Position numbers and translations under genes: made by a program. Below the pieces are notes generated by a model. The model worked only from the letters and a program-made list of their open reading frames with translations, had not been told where the DNA came from and did no database searches. A stretch of DNA of 64,000 bases, taken from positions 620,001 through 684,000 of the forward strand of contig JAZGTN010000119.1 in the NCBI GenBank assembly GCA_037783415.1, written 5' to 3'. Positions 57,701-64,000 of the stretch are shown one piece after another. The DNA is from Leptasterias polaris. Lineage: Eukaryota > Echinodermata > Asteroidea > Forcipulatida > Asteriidae. Every line of letters starts with the position of its first letter. Position 1 is the first letter of the stretch.

Positions 57701-60700
57701 CTCTTTGCATAATCTGAAATTATTCAGAATATGAAGTAACATCAATTATGAAATATTTCTCATTGAATAGATTCTTGTAAACCTGAATAACCAATATTCA
57801 TTATAGGTCATTCTTTGCTCATTAAAACCTTGTGGCTGCTCAAAGGAACATAGCTTCAATGGCTTGAGGTTCTCAGACAATAACCACCATACAGGGCTAA
57901 GACAGTGTTGTTCTAATTGTATGGGGATTAAAAGGATTAGGACATGGTGCTCCTGTCATAAAACTGATCATTATCACAGGAAATGATTATTGATTTTTTT
58001 TTTCACTTAACTGGGAATTCTGCTAGCACAACACCTGAAAATTTACTATAAATTTGAAGTGTTTTAAGTATTCTGAAACATATCAGAAGTTATGTTTTCA
58101 ACTTTTTTTTTGGGGGGGGGGAATTATTAGTAATCTACAATACTGACCTACGTGTTACCCCGTGTTGGAAGAACAAAAGCGAACATATTGCTGGAATGGT
58201 GTTGCCTGCATTGAAGTACATAACTAATAGGTACAGAACTGAATATTTAAGTAGCAAGGAAAATAACTATGGACATAATAAACAGGAAGAATTTTACATT
58301 TTAGCAATTATTAGAACAGACACAAAGTTTGTAGAAAATGTAAAGGGAAGTAAAATTGAAAACTACATAAAAGCATTATGAGCGCTATGGGACATCCTAC
58401 GTTCCACACAAAGACTAAAATAAATAATGCTTATTTTAACCATGCATGCTGAAAAGAATTGTATTTTAGTTGGAAGCACAATACAATTATGTATTTGACA
58501 GCTTTAACTTATTCCATTGGTTTAGTACATGGTACAGGTTATTTTTTTCATGTGACTAAACCATTAATAAAGAGCAGAATCTGTATACAGATTGCATAAA
58601 TGTACATGACATGACAATTTTCAAAAGGATACGATCAACTGCTCCTTCAGGAATCAATCCTTGAAGAGCTGGAGTGTAGTCCGGTAGAACGGCAGCAACA
58701 CGATGCGTACACACAAGTTGACACGCAACAACCCATAGCAACTAAACAGTGAATTAAAAGGAAGAAATTAATAGAAAAATAATAGATGCAAGGACAAATG
58801 ATTTTTTCAAATTTTATTTAACATTACAGCAGATATTTGAATATAAGAATTACAGTCATGATACAGGTTCGGCATCTGTGTGGCATTTTAATTCATCAAT
58901 AAAGTACTTCTTCATGGTATGAAGATTTACGCACTGTACTTCTAAGTTAGTGCTACTGACTATGATTACTTGTGTGCAGTGCCGCCATTGGTTCTCCCAA
59001 GGTCAAACACCCACGGCGCAGTGTAAAAAATTCTGATGTTTCATCTATCCAGAACAACTTAATAGTTAAAAAGGACTACCACCAGTACAATGTAATGTAG
59101 GAAAAATAAAGCAGTTTTATGTCAGCATAGGCTGCTGTACTTGATTAGTAATTATAGTAGGCCTAATAAAAACAAAAATAATAATAAATGGGCCCTAACG
59201 TAGGCCTAATCATAATAATGAGGCTTAATTACTTGGTACAGCGTTTAGTTTCAATAATCGTAACCCACCACCATCCTCTCTGACCGTCGGGAGGATGGTG
59301 GGTTACGATGAATGCCAGTCAAGTTGCCCCCCAGCTAAGTCGCCCACTACAAAGTCGCCCACTACAAAGTCGCCCCCCTGGCAAAGTCGCCCCCCTCACA
59401 TTGTTACGCCAACATACAGAGTGGATCTCCTTCTGCCTGAATAAGTTGTTTAAAAATTCTCAACAGCGCCCTCACTCTGTGAAATGGCTCAACCTTTTAT
59501 ACACCGGGTGACAGGGGGCGACTTTGTGAGGGGCGACTTTGACTTGAGAGGGGGCCACTTTGTATGTGAGGGGCGACCTTTGTAGTACTAGTGGGCGACT
59601 TTGATGGAAGGGCGACTTGACTGGTTTCCGTTACGATTATCGCAACAACTACCTAACTATTTTATTTATAGGTAACAGCAAAAGAGCCATATGTTATGTA
59701 TTCACCCGATTGACCCAAGTCCTGGTGGTGGCCTTTTTAATTATAATTTATCAAATATCAATCAAGTTCAGGAGTTATACATTAAATACTAGTTTACTAC
59801 AGTAGTAGTAGGCCTAAACTAGTATTTAATGTTCCTAGCCCTCTGCTCTGGACAACCGATTATCGTAACTACACAAAATTAACAATCCTCACCACTGATC
59901 CTTTTGAAGGCGGCATAATGTTGACTTGCATGCCTTTGTTGTCGATATTAATAACAAAAAGGACAGACCACGGATGTCAACCTCTCTTCGTCTCATCTCA
60001 TGTGTACCTATAGGCTATAGTGCAAGCAAAAAAACACACGCGCGCACAGAGCAGACTGTATCCGACTATCCACCCGCGTGTACACGTTAATGGAATGAAG
60101 GCTGGAACCCAAACAACCTTAAGACCATCTAGGCTCTTGAAAAAATATCCACCACAAATATGCAAACTATGCGACGAAGTATGCGATAAAGTATGCGATA
60201 ATATTTGCGACATCGCAAATATTTGCAAAGATATTTGCAAAGATATTTGCGACATCGCAAATATTTGCAAAGATATTTGCAAAGATATTTGCGACATCGC
60301 AAATATTTGCAAAGATATGTGCAAAGATATTTGCGACATCGCAAATATTTGCAAAGATATTTGCCAAGATATTTGCGACATCGCAAATATTTGCAAAGAT
60401 ATTTACGACATCGCAAATATTTGCAAAGATATTTGCAAAGATATTTGCGACATCGCAAATATTTGCAAAGATATTTGCAAAGATATTTGCGACATCGCAA
60501 ATATTTGCAAAGATATTTGCGATGTGCGATGTCCTTTCAGGGCCACCATAGCTCAGATTTCCACAGGCTTGTTATTTTATGCAAATGTTGGGATACACCA
60601 ATTCAGAATACTGATCTTCGACAAATTTAAAATAATGTAAATTGTCATTTAACTCTTTCAGAGCGAAATTTTGAAAAATGACGTCATTGGACAACAATGT

Positions 60701-63671
60701 AGGATTTGTTTTCTTCACCTCTGGGCTCTGAACAGCGTCACCAACTGTGTCTCTTTGTTTTTATAAATGTATATGTATATATATTTGTTTTCTATTAAAG
60801 AAATTTTCAGAGAATTAGTAAGGATAACAAACATCATTGTACAATTTTAGCTAGAAATCTCACTTGTTATGAAGTTCATACTATATTTTTGTATCAAATA
60901 ATAAACCACAATATTTTTGTATCTGTGAAATATTTCCCTCGTAATAAAGTCAAACTCGAGAAAACAGCTACTGAAAACCTGTTGCAGTTGGTTAAAAAAA
61001 GTATAAAAAAAACCAAATTCTGCGACCCAAATTCAGGACAATGTATTCACGTGACGAGAACTGTGCCTTGTTTTTCATTATAAATTCTTCTGACTCACAC
61101 AACGGATTAAGCCCATTAATGTTCAGAGGTTTGTTACTTCATGTGAATGGTTGATCACACAAAACATGAACACTGTCTGTACCTATGTTGTCATCTCGAC
61201 CAATTCTGTATAGACCTTATGCATATGACGTCATTTGAGTAGGGCGCCCTCACCTAGAGGTCAAAAGGAAGATGCTCATTGTACGCCAGTCTTGTGCGCC
61301 GCGCGTACAAATCAGCGCGTTTCCATTGTTTCATCATCAGTTTACCTCTAAGATGGCGGCTTGGTGACGTCAATGCATAAGGTCTATTAAGATCTTGTAA
61401 TGTTTACGGTAAATGTTCTTTCTTACGTAAATGGTCCTGTTGAGATCGTCTTTTATAGTCCTATTGACTGATTGGCATCCAGCATAGCACGGCGAAGCAT
61501 AAGTTAAACCGTCCGATCCACATACTGGATTGTACTCTTCACTCCCGCACGTACAGTCCATGTTACACGGTGAGTTTGCCTGCTCTACGGAGCCCTCCAG
61601 CGTTATGGGTCTGGAAATAACGACATGGACTGTTAGTTTAAAATGTGCATGGACGGAGCATGTGATAAAATGATACAGTTTTGAGGATTGTGGGGAAACT
61701 GAAAGAAAAGTGCTGGTAACAATCAGAAAGAGAGACAACTGGAATTGGTGGGACATACGCTATGTTTGGAATTCTGGCAATGGTCATGCAGCGAATTGAC
61801 ATCACAAATACAAACGTGATAATTGGTGACTAAAAACTATTGTAGCATGAACCTATAATGAGATTTGTTTTTAAAGATCGGATAAAATTACATAACGATT
61901 TGTTCAATGCATCGCCCAAAAAACTGAAATTAAGTATTTGCCTTTCTTTTACCCCCCCCCCCCCCCCCCCAACAAAAATGTATGGTCACCCCGGATGCCG
62001 CACCTACACAAACAAATAGACGTTCGTAAATTTCAACCAAAGCTTATTTGTCAATGATGATATCTGATATGACATTTTGTTTTTAAACGAAACACTTTGT
62101 AAAAAATGTAATACACAAAAATACACCGCGCCTAGTCATCTAGGCCTAATTAGACTTGATTCAAGTCCCTTTCTCGTGCGAGGTTCCTAACGTAACGCGC
62201 CAGCATGCGCATGCAGCCACAGAATACCAGTGCGCCCTCACCGACAAAATGTAGTTATTTATGCGGTGGCGATCAAGGGACTTGACGGGGTCGTTTCCTA
62301 CTCCACGCATTTGAATAGAAAATTCTCCCCAAATGGGGAGATGTACAAATCCAATGGGAGCGTGGAAGTGCCGCCCCTTTCATTTAGTATTCATCTTGCT
62401 CTGTGACGTTTGTATCATGTATCTATGGACGTAAGCATCTCCAGAATGGCTGCCGGGCGGAAGAGGGGGGTGGGTGTTTTAAGTCGCTGAATTGCATTTG
62501 TCAACAATTCAAAGTATGCATTTGCAAACAATACCAATCCCAATGTATACGTAATATTAACTTGAATTCAAATAAATTTGTAGTTTTTATATATATTCAT
62601 GCATTTCGATCCTCGACAAAGTACTTTACCACCCCCGCAAATAAAAAAATCAACGAGTCTTCTTTTTGAACGCGTTTGATTGGACAACAAGTAATGCGCC
62701 ATAACTTTGCATATTCGTAAGTGAATAAATTTACATATCAGGCAACTGCGGGTTCGTCAAGTCCCTGTCCCGCGCGCGGAACAGGTTGGGGAATGCAGAG
62801 CGCAAAATAATAGTTTTCTGACGATGAGGCAAGGAAGGGCCTTGCACGGGATTAACAGGTTGGGGAATGCAGAGCGCAAAATAATAGTTTTCTGACGATG
62901 AGGCAAGGAAGGGCCTTGCACGGGATTAACAGGTTGGGGAATGCAGAGCGCAAAATAATAGTTTTCTGACGATGAGGCAAGGAAGGGCCTTGCACGGGAT
63001 TGGGACTTGAGTCAAGTCTAAGGCCTAATAGATAGGTTGCAATATGACGTAAATCGGCCATCTTTACGGGCAATTTGGAACAATGGCAATGCGTTGCGCG
63101 TGAGAACGGCGTGCAGCACGCGCACATTTCACCAAACTCATTGCATGATTGGTTAGTGAATGACGCGGCTGCGTTAATAATTTGAGCGCTTGACGCGCCT
63201 GCAAGCCAAAATGCGATTTGCCCGTAAAGATGGCGTCTAATGGGAACTATCTATACTATATAGCTCGTTAAGCAGCAATACGTCTTTATAAATATATTGC
63301 TTAGCAGCAATAAACAGGATACCAGTTACAGACGATACATGAGGAATGGTATTTTGGCTGGTAACCTTATTCTGGTAAGCATAATTATATATTAATGTGC
63401 TCAGCTACTTTTGGTGCTTCAGCACCTCTACGGAAAGCTTACTGCATGGATCCAGGAATCATGTCGAACGGTGGGGGCGGCATATAGTCGGCAGAGATAC
63501 CAGCAACGGTCTGCGTCTGACAACCGAAGGTCAAAAACACCGGGACAAAGACGAGGCTGACGACATCACCGAAGAGCAGGAAAAGAGCACATTTCTCGGG
63601 GGCCCATTTGCGACGTTTGATGAGGTAGCCACCGACCATGCAGCCGACCAGATTGAAGGGGAAAACGACGA
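48750..63671 (-). CDS. SLCO: Organic anion transporting polypeptide (SLCO/OATP), C-terminal half, six exons
   Basis: Twelve-helix plasma-membrane transporter for organic anions. Coding exons in transcription order: 63671-63443, 61610-61427, 52952-52777, 50773-50709, 50294-50092, 48797-48750. The phases join throughout, giving 300 residues and a TAA stop. The reading frame enters from upstream, so the N-terminal exons lie past base 64000. Order seen: membrane segment (VGCMVGGYLIKRRK and on); then the large extracellular loop with ten cysteines, including the Kazal-like CGSEEYNPVCGSDGLTYASP; then membrane segments 10-12 (LGQSGLVLITLR, ALGFQTLFLNLFGYFPAPVF, GACWVYD) and a short charged tail. The subfamily cannot be assigned from this half. 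Its 3' end faces that of VGLUT 10 kb away. A possible poly(A) signal (AATAAA on this strand) is at 48380-48385. Confidence 0.94.
49205..49400 (-). mobile_element. tRNA-derived SINE in the last OATP intron
   Basis: On the minus strand, B box GGTTCGAGTCC is followed by CGGTCGTGGCTCGCGTGTCC and TTGAGCAAGACAATTTACCA, the same family as 4656-4860. CT-rich microsatellite at its head (49378-49397). Confidence 0.55.
50092..50294 (-). CDS. SLCO: OATP exon: last two membrane segments
   Basis: FPAPVFFGAAINSACILWG and GACWVYDRGGIRLAFQGL match the conserved PxPxxFGxxID..C..W and G.CxxYD..xxR motifs. The exon ends with the final helix (FFFIGVYFAIRSKR). Acceptor TTAAAAG|GT, donor AGG|GTAAGT, phase 0 out. 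Confidence 0.95.
50709..50773 (-). CDS. SLCO: OATP 65-nt exon: IVEDDMRSAALGFQ
   Basis: Very small exon encoding R-IVEDDMRSAALGFQTLFLNLF-G, the counterpart of the family's RxVPxExxSxALGxQ motif. It was placed by splice sites (CATCAACAG acceptor, TTCG|GTAAAT donor) and by phases 2 and 1, which fit both neighbours. Confidence 0.93.
51187..52343. repeat. 24-bp satellite array with paired GTCGAC sites, about 48 copies
   Basis: The unit contains GGTCGACTACTGCGGTCGAC and is joined by a CATT (or GCATT variant) link. Variant units with GAGCATTGG cluster near 51440 and in 52035-52305. Because 24 is divisible by 3 and no frame has stops, frames of up to 437 codons cross it on both strands; none is a gene. 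It lies in the OATP intron between the 52777-52952 and 50709-50773 exons. Confidence 0.95.
52563..52706. repeat. Four perfect copies of a 36-bp unit
   Basis: Copies at 52563, 52599, 52635 and 52671. Each begins ACGTCACGCCTGCATTAGCC, placing a CRE half-site (ACGTCA) every 36 bp. About 70 bases from the OATP exon at 52777. Confidence 0.92.
52777..52952 (-). CDS. SLCO: OATP exon: end of the extracellular loop and tenth membrane segment
   Basis: Supplies the last four loop cysteines (YDCRC, GEC, ADC) and a membrane helix (VPVLIVSSIVLIFASGLGQS) ending in LITLR, the counterpart of the TLR motif in other OATPs. Acceptor CTATTTCAG, donor AAG|GTCAGT, phase 2 out. Confidence 0.93.
53030..53456. mobile_element. 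Older TTAA-type repeat, left part, interrupted by a MITE and the 7.1-kb element
   Basis: Diverged copy of the repeat at 30310-30686: similar GATA(T/G)TATAA, GAAGTAA(C/T)GTAGTTTT and TTTTCTTGCAACTTC-like blocks. It is split by the MITE at 53171-53343 and then by the 7.1-kb element. Its continuation is at 60557-60630 (ATTTCCACAGGCTTGTTATT). Confidence 0.7.
53171..53343. mobile_element. MITE family A (TAGACCTTATGCAT ends), copy 2
   Basis: 173 bp with inverted ends TAGACCTTATGCAT. About 95% identical by eye to copies at 29110 and 61211. Carries TGACGTCA near both ends and an internal AAGATGGCGGC. Nested in the older TTAA-type repeat. Confidence 0.88.
53457..54614 (+). repeat. Left terminal inverted repeat of the 7.1-kb element
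   Basis: The terminus is followed by the tandem array 53476-53812 and degenerating GCATACTTTGTT repeats, then unique sequence shared with the right arm up to about AACGCTGTACCAAGTA. It contains an extra MITE (54281-54477) absent from the right arm. A 63-codon open frame (53914-54105) ending near a GTGAGG donor is present here; most of its middle is replaced by other sequence in the right arm. Confidence 0.8.
54281..54477. mobile_element. GGGCCCAATTTCATAAAGC-type MITE in the left arm
   Basis: Ends GACCCAATTTCATAAAGCTG and, inverted, CTTTATGAAATTTGGCCC. Close relative of the copy at 45866-46058, which has the same internal TTTAGCAGAAAATACTGCTT. Absent from the right arm, so it postdates arm duplication. 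Confidence 0.75.
55096..55216 (+). pseudogene. Exon fragment resembling the P2X7-receptor C-terminal domain
   Basis: After the acceptor TTTGTTTGCAG, phase 2 gives 39 residues and a stop: KYRNVEYQQVVRWCWGYLG, then RFNRVPLPSCTCIMDAIRTM. The Y-R-x-V-x-Y...RWCWGxLG...R-V-x-x-PSC...IR pattern is that of the zinc-binding ballast domain first seen in P2X7 and, as I recall, found in many invertebrate proteins without the channel. The upstream half, with the other cysteines, was not found. The open frame 53914-54105 on this strand would end in phase 1 and does not join. It is probably a captured or transposon-borne domain, now partial. Confidence 0.55.
55635..55822. mobile_element. ~190-bp inverted-repeat MITE inside the 7.1-kb element
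   Basis: CCGGTGAGGTTTGTGGTAAC and TGCAAACCTCACCTG ends; inner TGGTGGTTTCACAACTT / AAGTTGTCAAACCACCA. A relative of the GGTTTGCGGTAACACCATGT block occurs at 31600-31630. Confidence 0.55.
57000..57185 (-). mobile_element. tRNA-derived SINE inside the 7.1-kb element
   Basis: On the minus strand, an A-box-like GGTTGGTGTAGAGGTATC is followed by a perfect B box GGTTCGAATCC and a body TGCTGGGGGCACTATGTGG. It resembles a SINE family I associate with sea urchin genomes (from memory). Confidence 0.65.
57307..57713 (-). pseudogene. Unrecognised basic ORF with one internal stop, inside the 7.1-kb element
   Basis: After an acceptor (TAATTTCAG) one frame runs YAKRVIKATVLLYQQGEKT, TAA at 57654-57652, then SPIFFSLFAILAPYHSSTV and on for over 100 codons to TAG. 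The second part contains TRPDKDTAVESFVSRFN and ends in a lysine-rich, nuclear-signal-like tail (RKKSTTGKKSNKRTK). A single stop in an otherwise long frame suggests a recently disabled gene, or a very short intron at CAG|GGTGAG. A possible upstream exon on the same strand is at 58741-58600 (WVVACQLVCTHRVAAVLPDY). I do not recognise the family; it could be the element's transposase or a captured gene. Confidence 0.4.
59231..60550 (-). repeat. Right terminal inverted repeat of the 7.1-kb element
   Basis: Inverted copy of the left arm. Its array is at 60187-60536, and the TACTTGGTACAGCGTTTAGT inner border is near 59231. It carries a hAT-like MITE (59310-59629) that the left arm lacks, and has small indels in the CATTCCATTAAC and GGATCAGTGGTGAGG blocks. 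The long frames over the array (Ile-Cys-Lys-Asp type repeats) are products of the repeat and not genes. Confidence 0.8.
59310..59629. mobile_element. 320-bp hAT-like MITE with 8-bp target duplication
   Basis: Flanked by GTTACGAT at 59302-59309 and 59630-59637. Inverted ends read (GAATG/GGAAA)CCAGTCAAG(T)(T/C)GCCC. Both halves are filled with short AAGTCGCCC / GGGCGACTT repeats around a unique centre. The 8-bp duplication is typical of hAT elements. It is inserted only in the right arm of the 7.1-kb element, so it is younger. Confidence 0.8.
60557..60630. mobile_element. Right part of the interrupted TTAA-type repeat
   Basis: GATTTCCACAGGCTTGTTAT through CTGATCTTCGACAAATTT continues the host repeat that stops at 53456. 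The order of blocks matches 30585-30664. Confidence 0.7.
61211..61386. mobile_element. MITE family A, copy 3, beside the OATP Kazal exon
   Basis: 176 bp, same ends and interior as the other copies plus a 3-4 base insertion (ATTGTACGCC). Its right end lies about 40 bases from the splice donor of the Kazal exon, within the intron on the minus strand. Confidence 0.88.
61427..61610 (-). CDS. SLCO: OATP exon: Kazal-like cysteine-rich extracellular loop
   Basis: Encodes six of the ten loop cysteines: CNMDCTC, PVCGSDGLTY, SPCYAGC. An NRT sequon (QSVNRTIK) and a second NRT near the end are likely N-glycosylation sites. Acceptor TATTTCCAG, donor TAC|GTAAGA, phase 2 in and phase 0 out. A 176-bp MITE ends only about 40 bases beyond the donor. 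Confidence 0.95.
62151..63020. mobile_element. 870-bp element with 9-bp target duplication and internal tandem repeats
   Basis: Ends TAGACTTGATTCAAGTCCC and the inverted TAGACTTGACTCAAGTCCC, flanked by AGGCCTAAT at 62142-62150 and 63021-63029. The end motif is itself palindromic (GACTTGA-TCAAGTC), and related GACTTGACGG / CGTCAAGTCC blocks recur internally. It contains three 74-bp tandem copies. No coding capacity was recognised. It lies in the intron between the first two OATP exons of the window. Confidence 0.8.
62781..63000. repeat. Three tandem copies of a 74-bp unit
   Basis: Copies start at 62781, 62855 and 62929 and are almost identical (ACAGGTTGGGGAATGCAGAG at each start). The minus-strand frame across them is a by-product. 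Confidence 0.9.
63028..63254. mobile_element. MITE family B, copy 3
   Basis: 227 bp. The CACACAGTC block is replaced by ATGGCA. It abuts the right target duplication of the 870-bp element, so the two insertions are adjacent. Confidence 0.87.
63443..63671 (-). CDS. SLCO: OATP exon: membrane segment and entry to the large extracellular loop
   Basis: Open on both sides, phase 1 in and phase 2 out. GCMVGGYLIKRRK matches the G-x-x-x-GG-[YF]-[LIV]-[IV]-K-R motif of OATPs. VAGISADY corresponds to the VAGVxxxY that precedes the Kazal loop. A proline run (MPPPPFDMIPGSM) follows. Acceptor TGTACAG, donor GCA|GTAAGC. Confidence 0.93.
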
Positions 63672-64000
63672 CTGTACACAAGAATAAATACACGAGAAGA
63701 AAATAAGTCATGAAGCATTCAATCGATAAGTAATGATTACAAAGGTAGATGGTCTTACTCCTGATATTGGCCTATCAGGGTCTTGTCACACAGGCAACGA
63801 GAGTCAACCAACCGCACTGTATGCAGAAGGAACACATTTGTAGCACAGGTGTATTTTTCCAAGCAAAATTATATAAAGATGAAAGTGTAAAGACTTATAA
63901 AAACTTCATTGTCAGAAATGACCTGGATCCAGATCCTGAGGAGCATGATCCGGATCCAGTGAAATAATAATAATAGTGAAAATTTATATAGCGCCAAATC

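Larger units (their letters stand above)
53457..60550. mobile_element. 7.1-kb DNA element with >1-kb terminal inverted repeats and 6-bp target duplication
   Basis: Ends are TATGGTGGCCCTGAAGGGAC and its inverted complement (one mismatch), flanked by GCTCAG at 53451-53456 and 60551-60556. Removing the element restores the continuous sequence seen in a related host repeat at 30310-30686. The inverted arms run about 53457-54614 and 59231-60550. Each begins with an array of GCAAATATCTTT / GCAAATATTTGCGATGTC modules, then shared unique sequence. Between the arms are a P2X7-C-like exon (+), an interrupted basic ORF (-) and a SINE. No DDE or polymerase domain was recognised, so the superfamily is unknown. 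A 6-bp duplication occurs in Polinton and Dada elements, but the termini do not look like Polinton's AG...CT ends. It sits inside one OATP intron. Confidence 0.85.

Noticed and set aside
61611..61756. N-terminal extension of the Kazal ORF up to an ATG at 61756
   Set aside because: This is intron sequence; the TTTCCAG acceptor and the phase of the preceding exon place the exon start at 61610.

Overview
This is a eukaryotic, AT-rich, repeat-dense window. It holds two split genes that converge on each other, and everything else I can explain is transposon debris, satellites and microsatellites. Tiny exons in kilobase introns, tRNA-derived SINEs, dozens of short terminal-inverted-repeat (TIR) elements and the gene content fit a marine invertebrate deuterostome. 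Several dispersed repeats resemble ones I associate with echinoderm genomes, possibly sea stars; that placement is an inference from memory, not a search.

Layout. 1-17.8 kb is a gene-poor flank with SINE remnants, miniature inverted-repeat elements (MITEs) and CTG / TCGTTG microsatellites. A TATA box with a strong splice donor at 17.84-17.89 kb is a candidate promoter and non-coding first exon. 27.17-38.75 kb (+ strand) is a complete 12-exon vesicular glutamate transporter gene (SLC17 family, VGLUT type). All exon phases join and the predicted protein is 587 residues. One 69-nt exon (23 codons, symmetric phase 0) adds a segment absent from vertebrate VGLUTs and may be a cassette exon. A G-rich GGGCTT hexamer tract lies just past the stop codon. 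39-48.4 kb is intergenic, with palindromic elements. 48.75-63.67 kb (- strand) holds the last six coding exons of an organic anion transporting polypeptide (SLCO/OATP), including the ten-cysteine Kazal-like loop; its N-terminal exons lie beyond the right edge.

The most unusual structure is a 7,094-bp mobile element at 53457-60550 inside one OATP intron. It has a 6-bp target duplication (GCTCAG) and TIRs more than 1 kb long, each opening with an array of GCAAATATCTTT-type repeats. It carries a fragment resembling the P2X7-receptor C-terminal domain and an unrecognised basic ORF interrupted by one stop. It landed in an older TTAA-type element, which also received a MITE, and its own arms were later hit by two further MITEs, so the order of insertions can be read. 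A solo terminus of the same family sits in a VGLUT intron.

Other clear elements with target duplications are a foldback element next to VGLUT exon 5 (6 bp), a hAT-like MITE (8 bp) and an 870-bp element near the OATP exons (9 bp). Several MITE families share a CRE-like TGACGTCA and a YY1-like AAGATGGCGG motif. VGLUT loads glutamate into synaptic vesicles and OATPs move organic anions across the plasma membrane; nothing in the sequence shows that the two genes are functionally linked.
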